Below, one piece after another: positions 53,568 to 62,413 of a DNA stretch of 64,000 nucleotides. The stretch is from Photobacterium swingsii (GTDB lineage Bacteria > Pseudomonadota > Gammaproteobacteria > Enterobacterales > Vibrionaceae): contig NZ_AP024853.1 of NCBI RefSeq assembly GCF_024346715.1, positions 1,240,001-1,304,000 of the forward strand. Direction: 5' to 3'. The notes below the pieces were generated by a model that was not told the origin of the DNA, did no database searches, and was given only the letters and a program-made list of their open reading frames with translations. The position numbers and the translations under genes were made by a program. The stretch's first letter is position 1, and each line of letters begins with the position of its first letter.

Positions 53568-54611
53568 ATGATGAAAAAAACACTACTAGCAGTAGCAATC
53601 CCTTCTCTTCTTGTTGCAAACATGGCATCAGCGGCAGAAATTTATAAGTCAGACGAAGGATCCGTCGACTTTTACGGTCAACTACGTACCGAATTGAAAA
53701 AAAGTGAAGATAAAGAAGTCACGCTTGGGGCTGGCTCTTCTCGTGCAGGTGTTTCGGCACAGTACACAGTCGCTGAAGGCGTTGATGTATTTGGTAAAGT
53801 TGAATTTGGCCTACAAGGCAAAGGCGACTACGTAATGAAAAACCGCCTACACATTGCAGGTGTAGCAACAGATTTTGGTAAGTTCTCTTTTGGTCGCCAA
53901 TGGGTAGTATCGGATGATGTATGGGGTGCTGATTACTCTTACTTCTTCGGTGGTACAGGTCTTCGCCATGCAACACTATCTGGCGCACGTCACGACTCAC
54001 TAATCAAATATAACTACGACGGTGAAAGCTTCTGGGTTGCTGCCAACTACGGCCTTGATCAAGATGATTCAAATCAAGAGCTGGCTGAATTGTACGCGGG
54101 TACTAGCATTGCTGGTTTTAACCTACACGTAGGTGGTGGTCAAAACCGCGATAAGTCATTTGAAGTGACATTGGCAGACAAATCAAAATCTAAGCATGAT
54201 CTTCAAAATACTTACTTTGAAGGTACTGTTGAGTACACATTTGGCGCAGCACTAATCGGCTTTACTTATTACAATGCAACGCTTGATGAAAAAGATACTG
54301 CAGACAAAATTAAAGAAAACGCTTATAGCTTAGGTGCGACATACGGTTGGGCTGATAATGCGACAGCATACACTGGCTTTGAATATGTTACGCAGAAAGC
54401 TGATGACAGTACGCTTGAAGATGGTAAAGGTAAAAACTTCTACCTAGGCTCTGATTACCACCTAAATAGCTGGGCACGCGTTTATGCTGAATACAGCTAT
54501 GCAGACGGTGATACGTTAGGTTTCACTAACAAAGCATCTGATTCTTTCGTCGGTATTGCATCAGCAGACGGTGAGAGCCGCTATGCAATTGGTGCTCGTG
54601 TTTACTGGTAA
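53568..54611 (+). CDS. Gram-negative general porin
   Basis: 347 residues from ATG 53568 (53571 is better spaced from AGGA). Signal peptide ends at NMASAAEIYKS. The mature protein shows the 16-strand trimeric porin pattern: SVDFYGQLRTELKKSED, EFGLQGKGDYVMKNRLHIAG, FSFGRQWVVSDDVWGADYSY with the acidic eyelet loop L3, and a terminal aromatic ARVYW. It matches OmpU/OmpL/OmpH-type porins of Vibrio and Photobacterium, often ToxR-regulated. It would be one of the major outer-membrane channels. It has its own terminator. Confidence 0.92.
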   Translation: MMKKTLLAVAIPSLLVANMASAAEIYKSDEGSVDFYGQLRTELKKSEDKEVTLGAGSSRAGVSAQYTVAEGVDVFGKVEFGLQGKGDYVMKNRLHIAGVATDFGKFSFGRQWVVSDDVWGADYSYFFGGTGLRHATLSGARHDSLIKYNYDGESFWVAANYGLDQDDSNQELAELYAGTSIAGFNLHVGGGQNRDKSFEVTLADKSKSKHDLQNTYFEGTVEYTFGAALIGFTYYNATLDEKDTADKIKENAYSLGATYGWADNATAYTGFEYVTQKADDSTLEDGKGKNFYLGSDYHLNSWARVYAEYSYADGDTLGFTNKASDSFVGIASADGESRYAIGARVYW

Positions 54612-54642
54612 TATGTAGCAACCACTGAGTCTTTTCTTTTTA

Positions 54643-54672
54643 CCCAGCCTGATAATTTAGGCTGGGTTTTTT
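54643..54672 (+). terminator. Terminator of the porin gene
   Basis: CCCAGCCT (54643-54650) pairs with AGGCTGGG (54659-54666) and six Ts follow. Confidence 0.85.
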
Positions 54673-54700
54673 AATGCTGAAAATTATTAAACGATTGTAA

Positions 54701-55234
54701 CTAGCTGTTGTTCTTAATTTCCATTAACGAAAGGAAAAGCATTTGCTTGTCACGAGCGGTAACGTATTTTACGGTAATCGCGCTATTGAATGTGTCGAAA
54801 TCATCAGGCGTGAATTCGCCATTTTCTTTTACATAATCTGCTAGTTGCTGGGTGATTTTAGCCCCGAGTGTGATTAAGGCTGGGCGAATTTCAGTTTGAA
54901 GATCGCGGGGATGGCGCTCTGCTGGTTGTGATAGCCAGTCTGCACGATGGCGGTATTGGATTGCTTTTGCGACAGCAATTTGTGCTTTAAAAAAGCTTTC
55001 TACTTGCTCGGGTTTCAGTCCTTTTTCTGCAGCTGCTGCCTTGGCTTTATCGACAACCATGACTTCACGAGCGGAATCTTCAATGGCTTTGTGGTTCAAG
55101 GCTTTGAATAAGGCAACATCTTCCATGTAACTTAATCGTTGATTGATAGTATTAAAAAGGTCTTGGGAGGTTGGGCTTGCGTGTGCTGTCATGGAAATAA
55201 ATGTAAAACAAAGTAAGGTGATTAACTTACGCAT
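54701..55234 (-). CDS. Periplasmic chorismate mutase (AroQ gamma type)
   Basis: 177 residues. A signal peptide (MRKLITLLCFTFISMTAHAS) precedes an all-helical AroQ domain: LFNTINQRLSYMEDVALFKA, HKAIEDSAREVMVVDKAKAA, and ESFFKAQIAVAKAIQYRHRA. These carry the conserved Arg and Lys residues that bind chorismate. Secreted gamma-class enzymes convert chorismate to prephenate outside the cytoplasm, with unclear purpose. It is not part of a tyrosine/phenylalanine operon here. Single gene, convergent with the porin. Confidence 0.87.
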   Translation of the reverse strand: MRKLITLLCFTFISMTAHASPTSQDLFNTINQRLSYMEDVALFKALNHKAIEDSAREVMVVDKAKAAAAEKGLKPEQVESFFKAQIAVAKAIQYRHRADWLSQPAERHPRDLQTEIRPALITLGAKITQQLADYVKENGEFTPDDFDTFNSAITVKYVTARDKQMLFLSLMEIKNNS

Positions 55235-55417
55235 GGTAATGACTCCAATAGGGGGGATAAAGGAGTACGTTTTAACATGCTGTGTTTGGTGTTGAACCTG
55301 TTATTTAGCGTGGTTCGGTGTTTTTTGCTACAGGTCACACTTTTTAAATCTTTGATATTAATTGAATAAATATCAAATACACCCTATATGGGTGTTATAG
55401 ATAAATGGTGTTAACTA

Positions 55418-55879
55418 TCACGAGCAACAGCCAGATTTACCGCCTGACTTTGCGCAATGTACAACGGCGTAGCCTATGGCCATTAAAATATGATCTTCTG
55501 GGTTTTCATCATCCCCACCAATTAGCTCAATTAATCCGGCAACGCCTTCTTTTTCGTTGCATAAGGCATTGGCGTGTGCGATCACGTTCCGAAAATAGCT
55601 ATCGTTATCGATGGCGTCTTTCCAACTATCAAAGAATTTCTTACCACTGGTGAAGTCGAGCTTATCTGTAATCACTTTTTTCAGCATCGGCTTGAGTGCA
55701 TCAAGTAATTCTGATTTCTTCTTGAAATGGGCATTGATACCAGAGCGACTCACTTTGGCGGCTTGGGCTATTTTAGTGAAGGTTAACGCATCATTACCCT
55801 GTTCAACTAATAACGAAAAAGATGCATCGATGATTTTTTGGCGGGTCTGTGCCGCAACTTCCTGGCTAACGCGTGGCAT
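55418..55879 (-). CDS. TetR-family regulator with Cys-rich C-terminus
   Basis: 153 residues, short for TetR. N-terminal helix-turn-helix: TRQKIIDASFSLLVEQGNDA then LTFTKIAQAAKVSRSGINAH. The ligand-binding half is reduced, and the chain ends HCAKSGGKSGCCS, three cysteines in the last 12 residues, plus a His. That tail could bind a metal or sense thiol oxidation. No adjacent target is evident (upstream is a divergent gap and the beta-barrel gene). An upstream promoter must lie in 55880-56089. Confidence 0.82.
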   Translation of the reverse strand: MPRVSQEVAAQTRQKIIDASFSLLVEQGNDALTFTKIAQAAKVSRSGINAHFKKKSELLDALKPMLKKVITDKLDFTSGKKFFDSWKDAIDNDSYFRNVIAHANALCNEKEGVAGLIELIGGDDENPEDHILMAIGYAVVHCAKSGGKSGCCS

Positions 55880-56089
55880 AATTATCCTCCTCTAACAAGC
55901 TAAGAGCGCAATTCTACACGAAAGTATAGGGTAGGTGCGAAATGAAGAATGCTTTAGATACAATTACTTCAATAGGGTAGGCTGCTAAGCGATCTTGTTT
56001 CTTAACCTGCCTGAAGATTTACTTATCGAGGTATTACAGCGCAGATGTGTTCAACGGAAGAAGCTGAACACACAGCGCTGTCGCTGTTA

Positions 56090-56704
56090 TCAGAACTTGT
56101 AGTTAACGATGAGTGAGAAGGTATCGAGATCGAGATCTTGGTACTCAGGTACATCCACCGACGAAAATTTGTATTCTGCTGCTAGTACAAAGTGCTTATT
56201 AAATGTTGCTCTAACACCTGTACCAATGGCAAATGCATATTCACTCTCATCAAAGTTTTCGTTCCCTAAGTCGGTAACAACATTAATGCGTTCAACACCA
56301 ACGAGACCATAGGGTTTTATAGCAAAGTTGTTTTTACCAATCAGGGTATAACCGATATCTGAGTATAGCCCCCATGTTGAAATTTCAACGTCACCAGGAA
56401 GTTTTGATGGGTTCTGAATATTGTCGTTATCGAAGGTTGCATTCGAGTAGCGAGCTGATACGCCAAAAATCTTGTTGATGTCGTACCCTGCTTCAATGAC
56501 ATAGCCTGTTGCGTCGTCAAGTAGATCATCTGAGTCGTGATTTAGTACGCCGGCGCCCACTCGAAACCCTGAAATATCAGCGTTGGAGAGTGTTGCTGGG
56601 TGGCTTTCGCTTTGTGTCGCTATAGTGTCAGTTGCTGTGCTTTCTGCGGCAACTGAAAACGACATTAATAATGGTAAAGTGGCTGCTAAAAATTGCTTTT
56701 TCAT
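56090..56704 (-). CDS. Small outer-membrane beta-barrel protein
   Basis: 204 residues. A signal peptide (MKKQFLAATLPLLMSFSVAA) precedes a beta-barrel of about eight strands typical of the OmpX/Ail or OmpA-like outer-membrane group: GYVIEAGYDINKIFGVSARY, IKPYGLVGVERINVV, FAIGTGVRATFNKHFVLAAE, ending VNYKF. Such small barrels act in adhesion, resistance or stabilising the outer membrane. Single gene with no operon partner. Confidence 0.85.
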   Translation of the reverse strand: MKKQFLAATLPLLMSFSVAAESTATDTIATQSESHPATLSNADISGFRVGAGVLNHDSDDLLDDATGYVIEAGYDINKIFGVSARYSNATFDNDNIQNPSKLPGDVEISTWGLYSDIGYTLIGKNNFAIKPYGLVGVERINVVTDLGNENFDESEYAFAIGTGVRATFNKHFVLAAEYKFSSVDVPEYQDLDLDTFSLIVNYKF

Positions 56705-57311
56705 GAATTAACCTTATTCCTTAAAAGACACAACTCGCTAAGCGTTCATATTGTGTTTTCGGATAATTATTATTTTTCAATATATTAGTTGTAGCATTAA
56801 TCAGAGAGAATGAAAAAACACGCTTTTTTAAATAAGTGAATGTTGTCACATTGATAAGGTTTTTTTTGCACCATGACATTTAAACCCTGTTGTATGTATG
56901 GCTATCCATCTGATTTTATTGTCTTTGAATTGAAGCTATTGGCTTAACTTAGCGCCATGAATGCGACGGTTTTTCCTCGGTTAATACCTTGCTTATGTAC
57001 TTCTTTTTATCATTATCAGCAGCGTTATATTGAGATTATCATATCTAATCTGATTGTGAGTTTGATTCCGTTTTCATCGTTAGAACTCACCATCATATTC
57101 TGCTGGTCAATGGATTCTATCAACCTAATTTGAAAAATAAAAGATAGTATCTTTTATTTTTTTGTGCGCACTGATCGTGGCGGTGTGCGATAACGATGAG
57201 AATACAATGATGACACTGATATTCGAGGCAATAAAAGCTATGATGCTCAGTGTATTGGGTGCGATAGTAAATGAAATATAACAATGAAAAGAGTGAGTGA
57301 AGGTGAAAACT
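56705..57311. other. Intergenic region with AT hairpin
   Basis: About 600 bp without a gene. A perfect AT-only inverted repeat (AAAATAAAAGATA / TATCTTTTATTTT, near 57133-57160) is followed by Ts and could be weak termination or an operator. Nothing else is evident. Confidence 0.35.
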
Positions 57312-59324
57312 ATGGTTCAGGTTATTGATGGTTTTTTTTCTAAGGATCTGGAGACAGAATTACCATTACTACTGGCAGGACCGATCTTACGTAAGGTAAC
57401 AGCCTCACATATTTCTATTTGGTTGGTGAGTTCTGAAGCGTTGGAGGCTAGATTTTCGCTATCTATCAAGGGAGCTTCTGAGTCTTTTTTTCAGGCTGAT
57501 GTGCTTGCTGAGCATCAAATTCAAATTGGCAGCAATGCGTGGGTGGTGCATGCACAGTTTTCAGGGTGTTTTCCAACCGACACCGCATTGCAATACCAGC
57601 TGGCCACCCAGCAAGGTGATATTACAGCCTTAATGCCTTCTTTACTGTATCGTGATGAATCAGCGCTGACATTTAGCATTAAACCACGTGCAGATTATGT
57701 TTTGCATGGCTCTTGTCGCAACCCTCACCACCCAAGTCAAGACAGCTTAGTAGCGGCCGATGACAAAGTGGCAGCGCAAGCCGTTAGCGAGCGTCCTTCG
57801 CTCTTAATGATGAGCGGTGATCAAATATATGCAGATCATGTTGCTGGACCAACGCTTGATGCGATAGAGCAAGTGATTAAGCTATTGGGTTTATCGAATG
57901 AGCGTCTTCCTGCTGGCTGCGAAAGTGAATTTGTGACGGCGCAAGATATTTTTAACAGCCCTCACCATTTTTATGGTCGCGATAAGTTACTGCCTCACTA
58001 TACCAGTGATCTTGATAGTGTCGATCAGACGGATTCATTTTTTAGGCGTCTGAAAGCGCGACTACCTAAGCGTCAGTTACCTGTTTTTAGCTCTCGTGAA
58101 AGTGAAAACCACTTGATCACCTTTGCTGAATATTTTGCGATGTATTTATTGGTATGGTCACCACAGCTCTGGCGCTTGGTTAATACTAACCGTTTAGCAG
58201 AACAAAATTTTAAAGTTAATGGTCAAACGCTTAGTGCGAAATGGCAGCAAGTCTGGCATGAAGAGAAAAAACACCTTGATGCGTTTGTCGCGGGTTTACC
58301 GCAAGTTCAGCGCTTAATGGCCCATATTCCTACTTATATGATTTTTGATGATCATGATGTCACTGATGATTGGAATTTAACCGTTGGCTGGGAAAAAGCG
58401 GCTTTTGATAGCTTGCTGGCCCGACGTGTGATTGGTAATGGGCTGATAAGTTATTGGTTATGTCAGGGCTGGGGGAATGCCCCTGAGCATTTTGATGATA
58501 GTTTCATTGCGTTAGCAAGGTGCTATTTTTCCCAGCCATCTGCCGCACACCAAGATGCGTTCATCGCTCATCTTTATCGCTTTGAACAATGGCATTACAC
58601 CATAGAAACCCAGCCTAAAATGTTGGTGTTAGACACGCGTACACGGCGTTGGCGTTCGGAATCGAGAATGAATAAACCGTCGGGCTTAATGGATTGGGAA
58701 GCCTTGATAGAGATGCAACAAGCGATGCTGAATGAACCTGCGGTGATCATTGTCTCTGCAGCACCTATGTTTGGGGTGAAGTTTATTGAGACACTGCAAC
58801 GCGGTATGACCTGGCTTGGCCAACCTTTGCTAATTGATGCTGAAAACTGGATGGCGCACCCCGGTTCGGCAAATACTTTATTGAGTATTTTCACTCATAC
58901 TAAAACCCCCACCAATTTTGTGATCTTGTCGGGTGATGTCCATTACTCATTTGCTTACGACATCAAGCTCCGTTTTCGTCGTTCGAGTCCGAATATTTTT
59001 CAGATCACCTCTAGCGGAATTAAAAATGAGTTTCCTAATCGGTTACTGCGGGTCTGCGATACGATGGATCGCCTACTCTATAGTCCAAGATCGCCCCTAA
59101 ATTGGTTAACAAAGCGGAAGCGTCTTAAGATCTTTAAACGTGATCCCGATACCCATGGCCATGATCGTTTGATTAATCGTAGCGCGATTGGTGAGTTGCG
59201 GTTAGCTGAAGACGGTAGTCCAAGTCATATTTCGATCCTTACCGCGAAAGGTGAGGTGATTGCTTTTCCCCCTATAGAGAAATTAGTGCCATCAAGTCTA
59301 TCGAGTCATCAGCAATATGATTAA
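57312..59324 (+). CDS. PhoD-like metallophosphatase
   Basis: 670 residues from ATG 57312, with AAGG eight bases upstream; a GTG at 57297 is possible. Alkaline phosphatase D / metallophosphatase motifs are visible: HGSCRNPHHP, LMMSGDQIYADH, YMIFDDHDVTDDWN and LSGDVHYSFAYD, which bind the two-metal site. No signal peptide is apparent, unlike secreted PhoD, so it may be cytoplasmic. It overlaps the AraC-type regulator by eight bases. Substrate is unknown: phosphodiesters, phospholipid headgroups or polyphosphate-like compounds are all possible. Confidence 0.85.
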   Translation: MVQVIDGFFSKDLETELPLLLAGPILRKVTASHISIWLVSSEALEARFSLSIKGASESFFQADVLAEHQIQIGSNAWVVHAQFSGCFPTDTALQYQLATQQGDITALMPSLLYRDESALTFSIKPRADYVLHGSCRNPHHPSQDSLVAADDKVAAQAVSERPSLLMMSGDQIYADHVAGPTLDAIEQVIKLLGLSNERLPAGCESEFVTAQDIFNSPHHFYGRDKLLPHYTSDLDSVDQTDSFFRRLKARLPKRQLPVFSSRESENHLITFAEYFAMYLLVWSPQLWRLVNTNRLAEQNFKVNGQTLSAKWQQVWHEEKKHLDAFVAGLPQVQRLMAHIPTYMIFDDHDVTDDWNLTVGWEKAAFDSLLARRVIGNGLISYWLCQGWGNAPEHFDDSFIALARCYFSQPSAAHQDAFIAHLYRFEQWHYTIETQPKMLVLDTRTRRWRSESRMNKPSGLMDWEALIEMQQAMLNEPAVIIVSAAPMFGVKFIETLQRGMTWLGQPLLIDAENWMAHPGSANTLLSIFTHTKTPTNFVILSGDVHYSFAYDIKLRFRRSSPNIFQITSSGIKNEFPNRLLRVCDTMDRLLYSPRSPLNWLTKRKRLKIFKRDPDTHGHDRLINRSAIGELRLAEDGSPSHISILTAKGEVIAFPPIEKLVPSSLSSHQQYD

Positions 59325-60183
59325 TTGGAAATATCCACCAAAGCGTTCATTAGCTGCTCAGTATGTTGAGTGTTATTGGTGTATTGAAAAAAAACAAGGT
59401 GATGATAGTCATCCCTTTCCAAAGTTAACCCCAGATCCGACGGCGCATTTGATCATAGCGCCGGTGTTGCAGGGGTATCAGTATGCAAATGAATCGGTGT
59501 CTTTTGAGGGGCAGGGAAGCCACTGGTTGTTTCCTCATTGCCAGACATTCCAAGTTGATCACACGGATGCATTTATTTTGCTAGGGGTTAAGTTTCATAC
59601 TGGGGCTTTGTATGCGTTGGATATGTCGCCGCATCAGGTTGAGTTAGAGCATGTTATGGAAGTAGATATCAGTAGATTTCTCGACTTGAACCGTCATGAG
59701 TGTGTTTCTGATGCGAAAGGGCAGGATTTCTCACACGAACTTTTACGATTAGCGAAAGACGCACCTGAAACATGCTGCGATGCGCTAGAAGGTGTACTAC
59801 TGTCTTGGCTAAATCAAGCGCATTCAGATAAGCACAGCCTACTGACGTGTAAAGCGTTACCACTGTTGCCAACGATGCCAATTTCACAATTAGGGGCGCA
59901 ACTGCATTGCTCACAGCGTACATTAGAGCGTAGCTTTGTTCGTGTTACAGGCTTAACACTGAAACAGTATCAGTCGATGAATCGGCTTGATTTGCTACTT
60001 GAGTCTTTATACCGTCGAGGCAATGCTGATATAGACTGGGCGGAAGTGGCACTGGAATTTGGTTTTAGCGATCAACCGCATTTGATCCGTTATTTAAAAA
60101 GCACGATAGGGAAGACGCCTGGGGAGTATGCGAAGGTGCGTGATTTGACCATAGATATTTATGGTGGGGTAGAATATTCCTAA
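59317..60183 (+). CDS. AraC-family regulator overlapping the phosphatase gene
   Basis: 288 residues. N-terminal domain with the LTPDPTAHLIIAPVLQGY pattern seen in AraC proteins carrying a DUF6597-type sensor, then two C-terminal HTH motifs: PISQLGAQLHCSQRTLERSF and DWAEVALEFGFSDQPHLIRY, with GKTPGEYAK. The start codon overlaps the phosphatase stop by eight bases, so the pair is translationally coupled. It probably regulates its own operon in response to a phosphorylated compound; the ligand is unknown. Confidence 0.87.
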   Translation: MINWKYPPKRSLAAQYVECYWCIEKKQGDDSHPFPKLTPDPTAHLIIAPVLQGYQYANESVSFEGQGSHWLFPHCQTFQVDHTDAFILLGVKFHTGALYALDMSPHQVELEHVMEVDISRFLDLNRHECVSDAKGQDFSHELLRLAKDAPETCCDALEGVLLSWLNQAHSDKHSLLTCKALPLLPTMPISQLGAQLHCSQRTLERSFVRVTGLTLKQYQSMNRLDLLLESLYRRGNADIDWAEVALEFGFSDQPHLIRYLKSTIGKTPGEYAKVRDLTIDIYGGVEYS

Positions 60184-60341
60184 GCTATTCAGTGTGAGTT
60201 ACGGCTTTTATTTGTTCAGACTTTCAATGCACTTTCGCTTATGCGACTGATCTAATTACGACTTATCTAAAGATGATAAGGTCGGTTCAAATCAACCTGA
60301 TGATTTGAACCGACAATAGCGCAGAGACTATACCTACCCTA

Positions 60342-60929
60342 TTATTTATCGCTCACTAAGATCACGCCAAGCTTATAGTCGGTTGAGCCGAATTTATTGG
60401 TAAGGCCATCAGCGAGTCCCAAAGCAAATACATTCCCTATTGATGCTCGTGCTGGTGTTGAACTCCACGCGGTACTTTCTATCGATTCGAAATTAAAATT
60501 AAGTGGGAAAAAGCGTTTATTTAACGCTGGTGATATACAACTGGATTCACGCAGTGACTGCAGTTCTTTAATATTCGGTAAGCGCCACTCTTGACGGCCA
60601 CCGAACTGGTGCAGTGGATCGGATTTATCATTATTAATAATCTCCGTTCGCTGTAGCGCAGCTTGCCAGTACATCCCTGTCGGTTTGCCGTCGCAAATAT
60701 TATTGGTTTTGTTCCATGTTTGGCCTAGGGTACAGCGATTCCATACTAAATCGGTACGTAAATCGGTAACTGTGCCATCTTGGTTGTCTTTAAAGCGAAC
60801 ATCGGGCGCAGATTTGGTTAAGTTGATATCACACTCTTGTGTTGCAGCGATTGCACTTGATGCTGTTAACGCAAAAAGCGCAGTGATTAGGGTATGGCTT
60901 AATGCTTTTTTGGTCATTGTCTTTTTCAT
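60342..60929 (-). CDS. Secreted DUF1566-type protein
   Basis: 195 residues. A signal peptide (ALSHTLITALFALTASSAIA, cleavage near AATQE) precedes a domain with DGTVTDLRTDLVWNRC, GRQEWRLPNIKELQSLRESS and TAWSSTPARA, the lectin-like DUF1566 (Lcl) pattern of surface or adhesin-like proteins. Its ribosome-binding site AAGGA lies inside the last codons of the upstream lipoprotein gene (two-base gap), so translation is coupled. It forms an operon with the lipoprotein and metalloprotease genes. Confidence 0.82.
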   Translation of the reverse strand: MKKTMTKKALSHTLITALFALTASSAIAATQECDINLTKSAPDVRFKDNQDGTVTDLRTDLVWNRCTLGQTWNKTNNICDGKPTGMYWQAALQRTEIINNDKSDPLHQFGGRQEWRLPNIKELQSLRESSCISPALNKRFFPLNFNFESIESTAWSSTPARASIGNVFALGLADGLTNKFGSTDYKLGVILVSDK

Positions 60930-60931
60930 TG

Positions 60932-62386
60932 TTATTTTCCTTGGCTAACCATACGTACGTTCATTTTTGTTGGGTAATCACACTCGGCGTTTGCTTGCTT
61001 ACACAGGTTTTGAACGCCTGAGTCGCCTAAACTATCGCTAACTTGATCCAAATAGTTGTACACATGCATGTCTTTAGGTTGGTAAGCAGCGTGCATAAAG
61101 CTGGAAGACCAGTACCAGCCATAGCCTTCATAACCTGCTTCAGTATTAGGGAAGTAATGGGTATTTAACCCAATAAGATTGCCATCGGCATCTTTTGCGG
61201 TTGAGCCAAAGTCGAGCAAATCAAATTGTTCGTTGAGCGTCGGCAAGCGCCATGTGTTGATGCCACAAAGTTGTTCTTTGTTGACCATGTCCTGATATTG
61301 CTCTGTGGTATTGATACCTGATTTATTGGTCTTCTGGGCGTATTTGATGTCTTCACTGTGCGGTTGAACGCCCCCTTTGATCTGTAAGGCGAATTCATTT
61401 TTCTTCCAGCGAGGTGATTTAGGGTCGTTGGATTTCACTTCCCAAACAAGCTTAGTGCGCTCATCACGAACACAGCTCCATTCGGTTGCATTATCGGGTA
61501 ATGCCTTACCTTTGGCATCTAGCTTAGTCAATTTAAAACCATTGCCAGAGTGGCTATTTTTGTCTGTGGCATCAAAGCCAATATTGGCATCTTGCAATGG
61601 GAAGCCTGCAGCTGGGGTATCGGTAAGTACTGCACCATTAAAAAATTGCGTGACACCGGTATCATTGCCCACTAAGCGCGGCATGCTTTTCTGTTCCAGC
61701 TGATTCACTGTGTCTGCGAGTGTTTGCTCGGTGAGATTTTCTGCCTGAATAAACGCTTTTTGCTGTGGCAGTTCTTTTGCTAGCGTTGCGATCACACGGC
61801 TACGTTGATCAGCTTTGGCACTGGCAGACAGTAACTGGATGTTCTTATCAATCGTCGCCAAGCGAGGATCACCAAGGTTGGCTAACAAATCACTGCTGGT
61901 GGTAACACCGATTTTTTCTAACTTGGCTTTCACATCACGTGCAGCTTCATGAGGGTTTAAACCATGACCCATATTCGCACTGATCAAGGTGCTGATACCG
62001 TTAATAATGTGGCCACTTTCTTTTTGCAGTGGTGGCGCTGCTAATACTACGGTGTTGTTGGTATAGGCTTTACTTTGGTTATCTGCCGCGTTGAGGGTTG
62101 AGACAGCAAGAATACGCGCATGCAAAATATCTTTGTTCATGCTAGCGATGTTAAACAAACCACTTTTGGCTGTTGTGGTTGGTTCACTGGGGTTACAGAT
62201 CCAGTCTTCCGTTAAGTCGACACATACAGTGATATCTTGCGCTAGATAGTTGGATTGTACCTCGCCACTCAGTGTGTAATTCAGCTTCGAATCGGGACCC
62301 GTTGTGTTGCTGGCTTTATTGTCTGAGCCACCATTACAACCAGCAAGTAACGTCGCTATGGTGAGTGTGAGTAAGGTTTTTTTCAT
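60932..62386 (-). CDS. Lipoprotein with DUF1566 domain
   Basis: 484 residues. The lipobox LLAGC puts the acylated cysteine near residue 18. The middle region (AARDVKAKLEKIGVTTSSDL) is uncharacterised; the C-terminal third holds a DUF1566-like domain (DERTKLVWEVKS, CGINTWRLPTLNEQFDLLDF, YGWYWSSSFMHAAYQPKDMH). Probably exposed at the outer membrane. It lies 27 bases behind the metalloprotease gene and two bases ahead of the smaller DUF1566 gene, suggesting the three act together at the surface. Confidence 0.82.
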   Translation of the reverse strand: MKKTLLTLTIATLLAGCNGGSDNKASNTTGPDSKLNYTLSGEVQSNYLAQDITVCVDLTEDWICNPSEPTTTAKSGLFNIASMNKDILHARILAVSTLNAADNQSKAYTNNTVVLAAPPLQKESGHIINGISTLISANMGHGLNPHEAARDVKAKLEKIGVTTSSDLLANLGDPRLATIDKNIQLLSASAKADQRSRVIATLAKELPQQKAFIQAENLTEQTLADTVNQLEQKSMPRLVGNDTGVTQFFNGAVLTDTPAAGFPLQDANIGFDATDKNSHSGNGFKLTKLDAKGKALPDNATEWSCVRDERTKLVWEVKSNDPKSPRWKKNEFALQIKGGVQPHSEDIKYAQKTNKSGINTTEQYQDMVNKEQLCGINTWRLPTLNEQFDLLDFGSTAKDADGNLIGLNTHYFPNTEAGYEGYGWYWSSSFMHAAYQPKDMHVYNYLDQVSDSLGDSGVQNLCKQANAECDYPTKMNVRMVSQGK

Positions 62387-62413
62387 GATAATAGTTTCTC
62401 TATAAAAATTGAA

